34,992 nt of DNA from Lachnospiraceae bacterium. GTDB lineage: Bacteria > Bacillota > Clostridia > Lachnospirales > Lachnospiraceae. A program made the position numbers and the translations under genes. Of the stretch, positions 16,165-24,482 are shown one piece after another. The stretch spans positions 1-34,992 of the forward strand of contig JAAZZQ010000016.1 in the NCBI GenBank assembly GCA_014239155.1, given 5' to 3'. The notes beneath the pieces are model-generated. The model saw only the letters and a list, made by a program, of their open reading frames with translations, was not told the DNA's origin and made no database searches. Within the stretch, counting starts at the first letter, position 1. Each line of letters opens with the position of its first letter.

Positions 16165-17724
16165 TTACTTGATTATTCGTGTGCTCCATTGAGAGCAATC
16201 CCAGATATCGGTGGCGAGATCATTGTAAAATTCAGGTTCGTGGCATACCATAAGAATACTTCCTTTATATGCGGTAAGAGCGCGTCTTAGCTCTGATTTT
16301 GCATCTGTATCTAAATGGTTTGTAGGTTCATCTAAGAGTAACACATTCGTGGGTTTGTTGATTAGTTTGCACAACCGAACTTTTGCCTGTTCGCCACCGC
16401 TTAAAACTTTTACTTTACTCTCTATATGTTTGGTGGTCAAACCGCATTTTGCAAGGGCAGAGCGTACCTCATACTGTGACAGAGAAGGAAATTCATTCCA
16501 TATTTCTTCAATGCAGGTGGTTGTGACAGACGGATCCATTTCCTGTTCAAAATATCCAATCTCCAAGTAATCCCCTAATTCGACCCCGCCATTTAAGGGG
16601 CAAATCAGTCCCAGAATGCTCTTTAAAAGCGTGGTTTTGCCAATGCCGTTTGCACCTGTCAGTACAATTTTCTGTCCGCGTTCCATTGAGATGTCAAGCG
16701 GTTTGGACAGTGCTTCCTCATAGCCAATTACCAGACTTTTGGCTATAAAGACATATCGACCACTGGTTCGTGCTTCCTGAAAATGAAATTCCGGTTTGGG
16801 TTTCTCTTGAGCAAGTTCAATCAGCTCCATCTTATCCAGTTTCTTTTGGCGTGACATTGCCATATTTCTAGTAGAGACGCGCGCTTTGTTTCGCGCTACA
16901 AAATCCTTTAAGTCTGCAATTTCTTTTTGTTGCCTATTGTAAGCAGCCTCGAGCTGTGCCTTCTTCATGGCGTAGACTTCCTGAAACTTATCGTAATCGC
17001 CTACATAGCGTGTCAATTCTGCGTTATCCATGTGATAGATAATATTGATAACGCTGTTTAGAAAAGGAATATCATGTGAGATTAGGATAAATGCATTTTC
17101 ATATTCCTGTAAATATCGTTTTAGCCATTCAATATGGTTGGCATCAAGATAGTTTGTTGGTTCATCTAAAAGTAGAATGTCTGGCTTTTCCAACAATAGT
17201 TTTCCAAGCAGGATTTTTGTTCGTTGTCCACCACTCAAATTTGTGACATCTGTGTCAAGTCCAACCTCCATAATACCAAGTGCCCGCGCAACTTCTTCAA
17301 CCTTTGCGTCAATCATATAAAAGTCATGTTGGTCTAGCAGTTCTTGTATTGTGCCAAGTTCATCCAGATAGGATTCCAGCTCTGCCTCAGAAGCATCGCC
17401 CATTTTATCGCAAATTTCATTCATTTGATTTTCCATTTCATATAGAAAATCAAACGCGGAGGAGAGGACACCTTTGACAGACATTCCTTTCTCTAAGACT
17501 GTGTGCTGATCAAGATAGCCTACACGTACATTTTTGGCCCATTCAACCTTACCTTCATCTGGCATGAGCCTCCCTGTGATAACATTCATAAAAGTGGATT
17601 TGCCTTCACCGTTAGCACCCACCAGTCCAATATGTTCTCCTTTTAAAAGTCGGAAGGACACATTAGTAAAAATTGTTCTGTCGCCAAAGCCGTGAGAAAG
17701 ATGTTCAACATTTAAAATACTCAT
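16165..17724 (-). CDS. ABC-F family ATPase (YkpA/YbiT-like)
   Basis: A 519-residue protein with two ABC domains in one chain and no membrane segments. The first domain has Walker A GANGEGKST (~36-44), signature LSGGQRTK and Walker B LLLDEPTNYLD. The second has GANGIGKTT, LSGGEQAK and LLLDEPTNHLD. A charged helical linker (about 250-310, KKAQLEAAYNRQQKEIADLKDF onwards in two halves) joins them, as in ABC-F translation factors that act at the ribosomal E site. It lacks a long C-terminal extension and does not resemble an antibiotic-resistance subtype that I can name. GAGG precedes the ATG. It is transcribed alone. Confidence 0.9.
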   Translation of the reverse strand: MSILNVEHLSHGFGDRTIFTNVSFRLLKGEHIGLVGANGEGKSTFMNVITGRLMPDEGKVEWAKNVRVGYLDQHTVLEKGMSVKGVLSSAFDFLYEMENQMNEICDKMGDASEAELESYLDELGTIQELLDQHDFYMIDAKVEEVARALGIMEVGLDTDVTNLSGGQRTKILLGKLLLEKPDILLLDEPTNYLDANHIEWLKRYLQEYENAFILISHDIPFLNSVINIIYHMDNAELTRYVGDYDKFQEVYAMKKAQLEAAYNRQQKEIADLKDFVARNKARVSTRNMAMSRQKKLDKMELIELAQEKPKPEFHFQEARTSGRYVFIAKSLVIGYEEALSKPLDISMERGQKIVLTGANGIGKTTLLKSILGLICPLNGGVELGDYLEIGYFEQEMDPSVTTTCIEEIWNEFPSLSQYEVRSALAKCGLTTKHIESKVKVLSGGEQAKVRLCKLINKPTNVLLLDEPTNHLDTDAKSELRRALTAYKGSILMVCHEPEFYNDLATDIWDCSQWSTRIIK

Positions 17725-17850
17725 ACTTTATCCTCTTTATAGTTTTTCATACAACGAATACCTGAAATATTCCTTTGTGATTTATAGTATTTGTATCATA
17801 TCATATTTTAGGATATATGGCAAATTAAGACACAGCAGTAGTTCTTAGCT

Positions 17851-17997
17851 AGTTACTTTTCACAGGACATGAATACGCATAAACTGTACATTCCGTGAGA
17901 ACACGATTCAGAAATAATGGGCGGTTTTTGCGAAGCAAAACCTTAAATATCACCCTGAATCGTTGCTATGAGCGATTTTCTAAGCCATGAATAGTAA
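17851..17997. repeat. Structured intergenic repeat, copy B
   Basis: Same element as 9692-9838, roughly three quarters identical. The closing pair of the outer stem changes from A-T in copy A (AATTC/GAATT) to G-C here (GATTC/GAATC), so pairing is kept. The tip of the first hairpin reads CATAAACTG here and CAGTTTATG in copy A, which are exact reverse complements. It lies in the ~500-base gap 17725-18220, which holds no gene. Confidence 0.7.
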
Positions 17998-18112
17998 TTC
18001 TTATCCAATGAATTCATGCTGTAATGGGCTAGTTTATCCGAACGGTTACACTTTTGCAATAGATTTTAAAATTACTTTGTCAGAAAGGTTTTTATTTGAT
18101 AAGTTTATATGG

Positions 18113-18164
18113 TATAATAAAAAAGTAACTTTCTAAAACAAATTCGGTTAGTAGAGATAACCGA
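18113..18164 (+). promoter_or_regulatory. fucO promoter -10 and leader palindrome
   Basis: A perfect TATAAT at 18113-18118 with only a weak -35. About 25 bp below it the leader has TCGGTTA (18144-18150) / TAACCGA (18158-18164) with a 7-nt spacer. It could be a repressor operator or an RNA hairpin; neither is proven. Confidence 0.5.
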
Positions 18165-18220
18165 GTAAAAAGAATGTAATTACATAAGTGGAAAAATTTT
18201 ATGGAAAAGGAGAAAAATAT

Positions 18221-19369
18221 ATGGCAAACAGGTTTGTATTGAATGAGATATCATATCATGGAGCGGGCGCAGTAAAGGAGATTGTACCTGAGGCGAAGGG
18301 AAGAGGATTTCACAAGGCATTTGTGTGTTCCGATCCAGATTTGGTAAAGTTTGGTGTAACAAAAAAGGTGCTTGACGTTCTCGAAGGGGAGGGAATGGCA
18401 TATGAATTGTATTCCGAGATAAAACCAAACCCAACAGTTGAGAATGTGCAGACTGGAGTAGCTGCATACAAGAAATCTGGTGCGGACTATCTGATTGCGA
18501 TTGGCGGTGGTTCTTCTATGGATACAGCCAAAGCAATCGGTATTATTATTAACAATCCAGAGTTTGAGGATGTTGTGAGCCTTGAGGGTGTGGCGCCTAC
18601 CAAAAATAAGTCTGTGCCTATTTTTGCAGTGCCAACCACAGCAGGAACAGCGGCGGAAGTAACTATCAATTATGTTATTACAGACGTGTCAAAGAACCGC
18701 AAAATGGTTTGTGTGGACCCAAAAGATATTCCTGTGGTAGCATTTGTAGACCCAGAGATGATGGCGACAATGCCAAAAGGACTGACAGCAGCAACTGGTA
18801 TGGATGCACTTACACACGCTATAGAAGGCTACATTACAGCTGGAGCATGGGAGCTGTCTGATATGTTTCACTTGAAGGCAATTGAAATTATAGCGCGCTC
18901 TTTAAGAGGTGCAGTTGACAATACTCCGGAAGGAAGAGCTGATATGGCACTTGGGCAGTATGTTGCAGGCATGGGATTCTCCAATGTAGGACTTGGCATT
19001 GTGCATTCTATGGCACATCCACTGGGCGCACTATATGACACCCCACATGGTGTTGCCAACGCAATTATTCTCCCTACAGTTATGGAATATAATGCGGAGG
19101 CAACGGGAGAGAAGTACCGTGAGATTGCAAGGGCAATGGGCGTACAAGGTGTGGATAATATGTCACAAGAAGAGTATCGCAAGGCGGCAGTTGATGCAGT
19201 AAAGAAATTGTCACAAGACGTTGGAATCCCAGTAGATTTAAAGGAGATTGTTAAGAGAGAAGACATTCCATTCCTTGCACAGTCCGCTTATGATGATGCG
19301 TGCAGACCGGGGAACCCGAAGGAAACGAGTGTTGAAGATATCACAAAGCTGTATGAATCATTGATTTAA
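18221..19369 (+). CDS. fucO: Lactaldehyde reductase / 1,2-propanediol oxidoreductase, iron-dependent
   Basis: A 382-residue group III iron alcohol dehydrogenase, the same length as Escherichia coli FucO and alike throughout (MANRFVLNE start, GADYLIAIGGGSSMDTAKAIG, TTAGTAAEVTINYVITD). Metal ligands are D195, H199, H262 and H276, matching D196/H200/H263/H277 of FucO. The dinucleotide-binding GGGS is near residue 96. ATG 18221 is preferred to ATG 18188 because AAGGAG lies 8 nt before it and the FucO N-terminus starts there. It reduces L-lactaldehyde to 1,2-propanediol with NADH in fucose/rhamnose fermentation. No fucose genes adjoin it, so broader alcohol/aldehyde use is possible. Confidence 0.92.
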   Translation: MANRFVLNEISYHGAGAVKEIVPEAKGRGFHKAFVCSDPDLVKFGVTKKVLDVLEGEGMAYELYSEIKPNPTVENVQTGVAAYKKSGADYLIAIGGGSSMDTAKAIGIIINNPEFEDVVSLEGVAPTKNKSVPIFAVPTTAGTAAEVTINYVITDVSKNRKMVCVDPKDIPVVAFVDPEMMATMPKGLTAATGMDALTHAIEGYITAGAWELSDMFHLKAIEIIARSLRGAVDNTPEGRADMALGQYVAGMGFSNVGLGIVHSMAHPLGALYDTPHGVANAIILPTVMEYNAEATGEKYREIARAMGVQGVDNMSQEEYRKAAVDAVKKLSQDVGIPVDLKEIVKREDIPFLAQSAYDDACRPGNPKETSVEDITKLYESLI

Positions 19370-19463
19370 AGATAGTTTCTTGACTGTATGATATGTCAAT
19401 ATAGCATTTTAAGATTCACAAAAGTTTAAAATATCTTTTGATTTCAACATTATTAATGTATAT

Positions 19464-19495
19464 AAAAAAACGACTGCAGATGTAGTCGTTTTTTT
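19464..19495. terminator. Bidirectional terminator after fucO
   Basis: A7-CGACT (19464-19475) pairs with AGTCG-T7 (19484-19495) around an 8-nt loop. The A and T runs on either side suit the convergent genes fucO and 19532-20143. Confidence 0.92.
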
Positions 19496-19531
19496 ATATG
19501 TATGGGTGTCCCCAAAATACGGGAATACAAA

Positions 19532-20143
19532 TTATTGAATGTTGTGATAGCGTATAAAGTGATTTTGTGCAATTTCATATTTCCAGATATAATTTGGTTT
19601 TTTGTTTAGATACATACTTCGGAAACTAACAACAAAATCGCCTACCAACAGAATAAAAAAACCTACAGCTAAAATATGTAATGTGGTCTTTGGAAGTTGC
19701 TGTACCTTATTTAAAATAGGTTCCATTAAATATTCCATAAAAAATTCAATAATGCCTGCAAATCCCATGCTGGTAGGAAGTGAAGTGTATTTTGTAAGAT
19801 GGAAAGGCAGTTTTTCATAATTCCAGTATGTAATCTCGCAAAAATATTCTACCGTTTTTCCAAGAAGAATTTCTCCAATGCTCACAAGAACGATCATTAG
19901 AAGAAAATATGCTAGATAGACTATGTATTTACTTGCGAGTTTTCGCTTTCGCCATTTTTTAGGTGTTCCCAAAATCAGATAGATGCCTACAACTGTGAGA
20001 CCATATCCCAACAAGAAGGGCAGGTACATATTTCTGTTGTTGATGTATTGTTGTGTAATAGCAAGCCATATATTTTCAACACAATATCCCAGAAAGGAAA
20101 TAATTGTGACAGTCAATAGGTATGCTGCAGCAGTGTATTTCAT
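19532..20143 (-). CDS. CmpB-like putative ABC transporter (type IV) membrane protein
   Basis: A 203-residue polytopic protein with five to six membrane helices. It has the features of the ABC_trans_CmpB (DUF1113) family: an early GYCVENIW motif in helix 1, the loop NNRNMYLPFLLGYGLTVVGIY, and a later SMGFAGIIEFFMEYLMEP segment. The family name implies transport, but members usually stand alone with no ATPase and their function is unknown. It is transcribed by itself, convergent with fucO. Confidence 0.8.
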   Translation of the reverse strand: MKYTAAAYLLTVTIISFLGYCVENIWLAITQQYINNRNMYLPFLLGYGLTVVGIYLILGTPKKWRKRKLASKYIVYLAYFLLMIVLVSIGEILLGKTVEYFCEITYWNYEKLPFHLTKYTSLPTSMGFAGIIEFFMEYLMEPILNKVQQLPKTTLHILAVGFFILLVGDFVVSFRSMYLNKKPNYIWKYEIAQNHFIRYHNIQ

Positions 20144-20309
20144 AAAATTCCTCCATTCTTGCCAAAGTCTGCAAACTTGTACTTACGCCTAAATTTGCTG
20201 TGTGAAAAATTTAATTTTGACACAATGCATCTTTCAATCTGTGAATTATTTAATGCATAATTCTACCATAAACGTTATAAACATACCATTAAAAATATCT
20301 TAAGAATTG

Positions 20310-20975
20310 CTATTCAATAATGCTTTCAATAAAATCGTAATGTTCTGTAATTGCATGAATCCCTTCTACTGTGTGTAATGTAAGACAGGATAAAATGCGC
20401 GCATGATACGATAAAAGTTGTTCCCACGCATCAGAAGAGAGATAGGGCTGCTGTGCTTGGATAGTGTGCTCAAACAGTTGGGATAATGTTTCATTTAACA
20501 AAACAAATATTCGGTTTTCGGAAAATTGAATCAATGTGTCATGAAATTGTTTGTCCACCTTTGCGCGTTCTTTTGGATTACTGTTTTTAAGTGCCTCAAA
20601 ACAGCGGGAAAGTTCTTGAATTTGTGTGTCTTGTATCCGTTTTACAGCGAGCAGATAGGCGCTAATCTCAATGCTGCGGCGAAGCTGAATGACTTCTAGG
20701 TTGCTGCATGCATTCATAAAAAGCAACAGAGAAAGAGTACTTCCAAGGCTTTGGCTAACATGATTTACAAGAAAGCTTCCCTGTCCGTGCCGACTTTCAA
20801 CAACACCCATATTTTCTAGGCTGCGAAGGGCTTCGCGGATAGAATTTCTGCTCAGTCCAAGAATGGTTGATAGTTGTCGCTCTGATGGCAGCTTTCCGCC
20901 GAAGGACATTTTATTCTGTTGGATAAGCATCTGAATATATTCTATTACGATATAGTACGCTTTTGTTTCGCTCAT
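20310..20975 (-). CDS. GntR family (FadR subfamily) transcriptional regulator
   Basis: A 221-residue regulator. The N-terminal winged helix has GGKLPSERQLSTILGLSRNSIREALRSLENMGVVESRHGQGSF. (split: GGKLPSERQLS then LSRNSIREALR). The C-terminal FCD ligand domain shows the D-x-x-FH pattern (VDKQFHDTLIQ) and a later H in YHARIL. ATG 20975 is chosen because GGAGG lies 11 nt before it; ATG 20993 overlaps that site and would add six residues. It lies 18 bp after lrgB, so it is the third gene of an lrgA-lrgB-gntR operon, whose promoter holds a FadR-type palindrome. Autoregulation is likely. The effector is probably a small carboxylate, given FCD chemistry and the LrgAB neighbours. Confidence 0.88.
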   Translation of the reverse strand: MSETKAYYIVIEYIQMLIQQNKMSFGGKLPSERQLSTILGLSRNSIREALRSLENMGVVESRHGQGSFLVNHVSQSLGSTLSLLLFMNACSNLEVIQLRRSIEISAYLLAVKRIQDTQIQELSRCFEALKNSNPKERAKVDKQFHDTLIQFSENRIFVLLNETLSQLFEHTIQAQQPYLSSDAWEQLLSYHARILSCLTLHTVEGIHAITEHYDFIESIIE

Positions 20976-21011
20976 TGGGGTAAAATCCTCCATGTACAGT
21001 TTTCAGCTTTT

Positions 21012-21704
21012 TTACATTAGATTTGCAAATACAGAAGCGCCAATAACGGTTAAAAGCCCAGCGACGGCGATTGCAAGACTGCTCATTGCGCCCTCAATTT
21101 TTCCAAGCTCCATCGCTTTTGCAGTGCCAATTGCATGCGAGGCAGTGCCCAAAGCCAATCCTTTGGCAATAGGTTCCTCGATGCGAAAGATTTTACAGAC
21201 AAATTCTGCAATAACATTTCCAAGAATGCCGGTTACAATAATAACAGCGACAGTGATTGTCTGTATGCCGCCAAGTTCCTCCGAAATTCCCATTCCAATT
21301 GCAGTAGTGATGGATTTGGGTAGCAATGTCACATATTGTTCATGGTTCAGTGAAAATAATTTTGCCAACAAAAATACGCTGATAAGGCTGGAAAGGACTC
21401 CGGCGGTAATACCACCAGCCACAGCTTTTAGATTTCTTTTTAACAATTCAAGCTGTTCGTAGAGAGGAACAGCAAGACAGACCGTTGCAGGGGTTAGCAA
21501 ATAGCTAATGTATTTCGCACCTTCCTGATAGTGCTGATACTCCACTTTCAAAAGCAACAAAACTGCCATCACACAGACAGTTGCAATCAAGAGCGGATTT
21601 AGAACAGCCAGTTTAAATTTCTTTTTAATGAGCAGTCCTGCCTCATATGCGGCAAGGCTGAGTATGGCACCAAAAAAAATAAAATCTGCAAAAAATGCAT
21701 TCAT
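21012..21704 (-). CDS. lrgB: LrgB family membrane protein
   Basis: A 230-residue polytopic protein with the LrgB signature TLLPKSITTAIGMGISEELGG and the glycine/alanine-rich end (KGLALGTASHAIGTAKAME). ATG 21704 overlaps the lrgA stop by 4 bp (ATGA) with GAGGG upstream; the longer frame to 21833 lies inside lrgA and is not used. LrgAB/CidAB proteins were described as modulators of murein hydrolases. The Bacillus homologues PftAB (YsbAB) take up pyruvate. With a GntR-FCD regulator in the operon rather than LytST, the metabolic transport role seems the more likely one here. Confidence 0.93.
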   Translation of the reverse strand: MNAFFADFIFFGAILSLAAYEAGLLIKKKFKLAVLNPLLIATVCVMAVLLLLKVEYQHYQEGAKYISYLLTPATVCLAVPLYEQLELLKRNLKAVAGGITAGVLSSLISVFLLAKLFSLNHEQYVTLLPKSITTAIGMGISEELGGIQTITVAVIIVTGILGNVIAEFVCKIFRIEEPIAKGLALGTASHAIGTAKAMELGKIEGAMSSLAIAVAGLLTVIGASVFANLM

Positions 21705-22063
21705 TTCTTCTTTCCCTCTTTTCCTTTCCGAATCATAAACTGTGTAACCTGCCCTGTTACGCCCATAACAATAACTGTTGTTAGAATTGTAATTATGACA
21801 ACAGGCACAAAGATTGGCTGTAGTGCAGACCATGATTCCAAAAGTCCCACAGCGGCAGGAATAAACATCACTGGCATAATTTCAATTAAAAAGTCAGCGG
21901 TTTCTTTAACTTGTTCTAGGCGAAGGACGCCAAAACAGAGAGCAAGTAGCATAAGAATTAGCCCATAGACACTTGCAGGAATTGGAAGTGGTACTATAAT
22001 GTGCAATAGCTCGCCAAGGAACGAGACAAACAGAATAATAGTAAATTGTTTTAAATAGTTCAT
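21701..22063 (-). CDS. lrgA: LrgA/CidA family holin-like membrane protein
   Basis: A 120-residue protein with four membrane helices, starting at ATG 22063 (AGGAGAT 7 nt upstream); the longer frame to 22123 runs through the promoter. Typical LrgA segments are visible: LGELLHIIVPLPIPASVYGLILMLL split as LLHIIVPLPIPASVYG, then ETADFLIEIMPVMFIPAAVGLL. It is the partner of LrgB in one membrane complex, translationally coupled to it. Expression is probably controlled by the palindrome 14-30 bp upstream of the start. Confidence 0.93.
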   Translation of the reverse strand: MNYLKQFTIILFVSFLGELLHIIVPLPIPASVYGLILMLLALCFGVLRLEQVKETADFLIEIMPVMFIPAAVGLLESWSALQPIFVPVVIITILTTVIVMGVTGQVTQFMIRKGKEGKKK

Positions 22064-22076
22064 TTTTTCATCTCCT

Positions 22077-22123
22077 AACTGGTAGTACCAGTTTATCATA
22101 ATCCATATGTAAAGCAGTGTCAA
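22077..22123 (-). promoter_or_regulatory. lrgAB-gntR promoter with FadR-type operator
   Basis: On the minus strand TTGACA (22123-22118), a 17-bp spacer and TATGAT (22100-22095) form a near-consensus promoter. The perfect palindrome AACTGGTAGTACCAGTT at 22077-22093 covers the expected start site. Its core TGGTnnnACCA is the consensus for FadR-subfamily GntR proteins. The regulator is encoded as the third gene of this operon. Confidence 0.85.
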
Positions 22124-22234
22124 TAGAAGGATGAAAAGTATAAGAAAATTCGTTACTGTTCAGTCTAGGACTTTGTACTTACTGCAAATTATGGCTTTAT
22201 AAGTTGCGTAAAAGTACGTAGTGGCAGAAATGCG

Positions 22235-22286
22235 TTAAGCCAAGGGATGTCGCTTTGACACAACGAAGTGGTTTTGCATGGCTTAA
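22235..22286. other. Inverted repeat upstream of sigV
   Basis: TTAAGCCA (22235-22242) and TGGCTTAA (22279-22286) are 8-bp arms with smaller complementary parts inside. It lies about 50 bp above the ECF promoter. I see no gene in 22124-22399. Its role is unknown. Confidence 0.35.
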
Positions 22287-22337
22287 TGTCTGTAATAGAA
22301 GGCTGAAGATTGAACACTACAAAAATTTTTACCGTTT

Positions 22338-22366
22338 TGAAACTATTTGATAGGCAGGTGGGTCTA
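22338..22366 (+). promoter_or_regulatory. ECF-type promoter of sigV
   Basis: TGAAAC at 22338-22343 and GGTCTA at 22361-22366 with 17 bp between. This matches the SigV/SigW-type pattern (TGAAAC, about 16-17 bp, CGTC-TA) with one change. Self-activation by the sigma factor encoded next is expected for this group. Confidence 0.65.
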
Positions 22367-22399
22367 ATGATTAAATAGGTGATAAAGGAGGTGAAGAGA

Positions 22400-22918
22400 T
22401 TGCGCATGTTTGTAAATAGGAGAAATGAGACCAATAGAGTTTTGATTGAGCAAATCCTTCTACAAAAGTATGACCAATATTATCGTCTTGCATACAGTTA
22501 TACTCACAATGAAGCAGATGCATATGACATTGTACAAAATGGGTCATACAAGGCTCTGCGTGGGAGTAATACACTGAAAAATCCTGCGTATGCGCAGACG
22601 TGGGTATATCGCATTATGCTAAATGAGTGTTTTCGCTTACTCAAACAACCACAGCATTGTTCCTATGACCATATTCAGAATGAAATAGAAAAGGAATTGC
22701 TGTCTATTCATAACAATGATAACAGTTTAGAGATTGATTTGCAAAGAGCAATAGACGCTTTGCCAGAACAGGATAAGGCAGTTGTGATACTACGTTTCTT
22801 TGAGGATATGAAATTTGAGGAAATTGCAGATATTCTTGAGGAAAATATAAATACCATCAAAAGCAGATTATATCGAAGCTTAAAGAAACTGCAGTGCACA
22901 CTGAAAGAGGACACATAA
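22400..22918 (+). CDS. sigV: ECF sigma factor, SigV-like
   Basis: A 172-residue ECF sigma factor. TTG 22400 is favoured by AAAGGAGG 8 nt upstream; ATG 22406 is a close alternative. Region 2 covers about residues 15-85 (YRLAYSYTHNEADAYDIVQ, WVYRIMLNECFRLLK). Region 4 is at about 115-165 with the helix-turn-helix FEEIADILEENINTIKSRL. The assignment to SigV rests on the next gene, an RsiV-type anti-sigma factor. In Bacillus subtilis and Clostridioides difficile this system answers lysozyme by inducing cell-wall modification. An ECF-type promoter lies directly upstream. Confidence 0.88.
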   Translation: MRMFVNRRNETNRVLIEQILLQKYDQYYRLAYSYTHNEADAYDIVQNGSYKALRGSNTLKNPAYAQTWVYRIMLNECFRLLKQPQHCSYDHIQNEIEKELLSIHNNDNSLEIDLQRAIDALPEQDKAVVILRFFEDMKFEEIADILEENINTIKSRLYRSLKKLQCTLKEDT

Positions 22919-23065
22919 CATTGACTGTGGATTTTTCCTTTATAAGAAATGATAACAATATAAAATACTACAATAAAAATTAAAGGTTTTATAAGATGGT
23001 GTGGTACATGTTTTTGGAAGAATTTGTGAGAGTGTTTTGGAGTAGTATGATAAAGGAGGTTTATT

Positions 23066-23998
23066 ATGAATGACAGAGAGTATGATTCAGACCTGCAAAA
23101 TGCATTGCAAAAACTGAAAATAAAATATTTCAGTCAGCAGATGACAGAAGCTCAAGTAGCGCAGTTGCATCAAAAAATAGAGGAGGTTAAAAAAATGGAA
23201 CAAAATAGACAAGGAAAAAATCAAATAGTAAAGTTTGCAGCGATGGCTGCCGCCGCAGTGATAGGAATTTTTATCGTTTTACCGAACACATCAGGAACAA
23301 TTGCACACGCAATGGAACAGATACCAGTGATTGGCCAGCTTGTAAAAGTAGTAACGTTTCGCAATTATGAATATGAAACAGAACGCAATATGGCAGAAAT
23401 TGAAGTGCCAGAGATTCAGCCAGATGAAAAGATGGATGGACAGCCGCAGGACAGCACGGTGAAAGAGAATTTAGATCGCACAACAGCAGAAATCAACGCG
23501 GAGATTCAATCCATTACAGACAATCTAATCAAAGAGTTTGAGACGAATCTGAAAGAGGAACAAGGGTATCAGGATGTGATTGTGAAAAGTGAAGTGCTTA
23601 TGACTACGCCAGAGTATTTTACACTGAAACTTATTTGTTATCAAGGGGCTGGCAGCGGTTATGAGTGGAATTATTTTTATACGATTGATTTGACAACTGG
23701 GGAGCGGTTACAGATAAAAGACATCTTTAAGGAAGGAGAAGATTATATCACGCCAATTAGCGACGAAATTAAACGCCAGATGCAAGAGCAGATGGATTCG
23801 GATGAAAATGTTTATTATTGGCTAAATGATGAGATTGAGGAGTGGAATTTTAAGGCGATTACAGATGAAACTTCTTTCTATTTAAATGAAAATGGCAATG
23901 TGGTGATTGCGTTTAATGAGGGAGACGTGGCACCAATGTATATGGGAACAGTAGAGTTTGAAATACCAGCAGAAGTGACAAAAGAGATTCGGAAGTGA
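23066..23998 (+). CDS. rsiV: RsiV-like anti-sigma factor (DUF3298)
   Basis: A 310-residue single-pass membrane protein. The cytoplasmic part (1-53) would hold the sigma factor. One membrane helix spans about 54-73. The extracellular part starts with a DUF4179-like IAHAMEQIPVIGQLVKVVTF segment and ends in a DUF3298 domain (about 205-305; YTIDLTTGERLQIKDIF, VVIAFNEGDVAPMYMG). In B. subtilis RsiV this domain binds lysozyme directly, which exposes RsiV to signal peptidase and releases SigV. GGAGG precedes the ATG. It follows sigV after 147 bp. A terminator lies after it. Confidence 0.88.
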   Translation: MNDREYDSDLQNALQKLKIKYFSQQMTEAQVAQLHQKIEEVKKMEQNRQGKNQIVKFAAMAAAAVIGIFIVLPNTSGTIAHAMEQIPVIGQLVKVVTFRNYEYETERNMAEIEVPEIQPDEKMDGQPQDSTVKENLDRTTAEINAEIQSITDNLIKEFETNLKEEQGYQDVIVKSEVLMTTPEYFTLKLICYQGAGSGYEWNYFYTIDLTTGERLQIKDIFKEGEDYITPISDEIKRQMQEQMDSDENVYYWLNDEIEEWNFKAITDETSFYLNENGNVVIAFNEGDVAPMYMGTVEFEIPAEVTKEIRK

Positions 23999-24031
23999 CG
24001 TAAAAGCTTAGTCGTTGACTTTTTGTTATAA

Positions 24032-24076
24032 GCATCAAGCCATGCACAATCGTTTTGCAATGGCTTGATGCATTTT
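24032..24076 (+). terminator. Terminator after rsiV
   Basis: GCATCAAGCCA (24032-24042) pairs with TGGCTTGATGC (24061-24071), followed by ATTTTTG. Strong 11-bp stem. Confidence 0.88.
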
Positions 24077-24141
24077 TGTTATTACGCAATCTTAATAGAC
24101 CGCCAGCACTTCACTATTCCAAACCAAAGACCAAAAGATAA

Positions 24142-24276
24142 GCATTATGGAATCTCATTTTAACAGATAATGGGGTGTACTATATCTTTTGTGAAGGTGC
24201 GGACAAGGAAGATAAACCACAAGTATCTGTTTTGGTTGGAAGCATTCAGTTTGTTGTAGTGCGAAAAAATAGCTAG
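24142..24276 (+). pseudogene. Possible gene remnant without start codon
   Basis: An open stretch of 44 codons, preceded by a stop and with no usable start, whose translation (VYYIFCEGADKEDKPQVSVL in the middle) has the composition of a real protein. It ends within the left arm of the hairpin at 24273-24330. It may be a fragment left by deletion or insertion. I cannot name the source gene. Apart from this, the hairpin and the -10 box TATAAT near 24402-24408, the 24000-24482 gap shows nothing. Confidence 0.3.
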
Positions 24277-24330
24277 TACAGTATTGCGGAAATAGAATAC
24301 AGCACTGTTATTTGTGCAATACTGTACTAG
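24273..24330. repeat. 58-bp near-perfect hairpin
   Basis: CTAGTACAGTATTGC (24273-24287) and GCAATACTGTACTAG (24316-24330) are perfect 15-bp arms. Inside them AAATA pairs with TATTT. No T-run follows, so a terminator is less likely than a small palindromic repeat element. Confidence 0.6.
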
Positions 24331-24482
24331 GCATCTATCGGACTGTTTGACAATAAGGAAACACTTGTTGAAAGCGGACACGTCACCTCGGACATGGAGG
24401 ATAGTATAATTTGACACAAGCGGATAAATATTATATATTAAATCCTATAACAAACTTGCAAAAGGTTGGGAGGTATAGAAGT

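Noticed and set aside
21705-21833. Upstream extension of lrgB
   Set aside because: It lies entirely inside lrgA; the coupled ATG at 21704 with GAGGG is the proper start.
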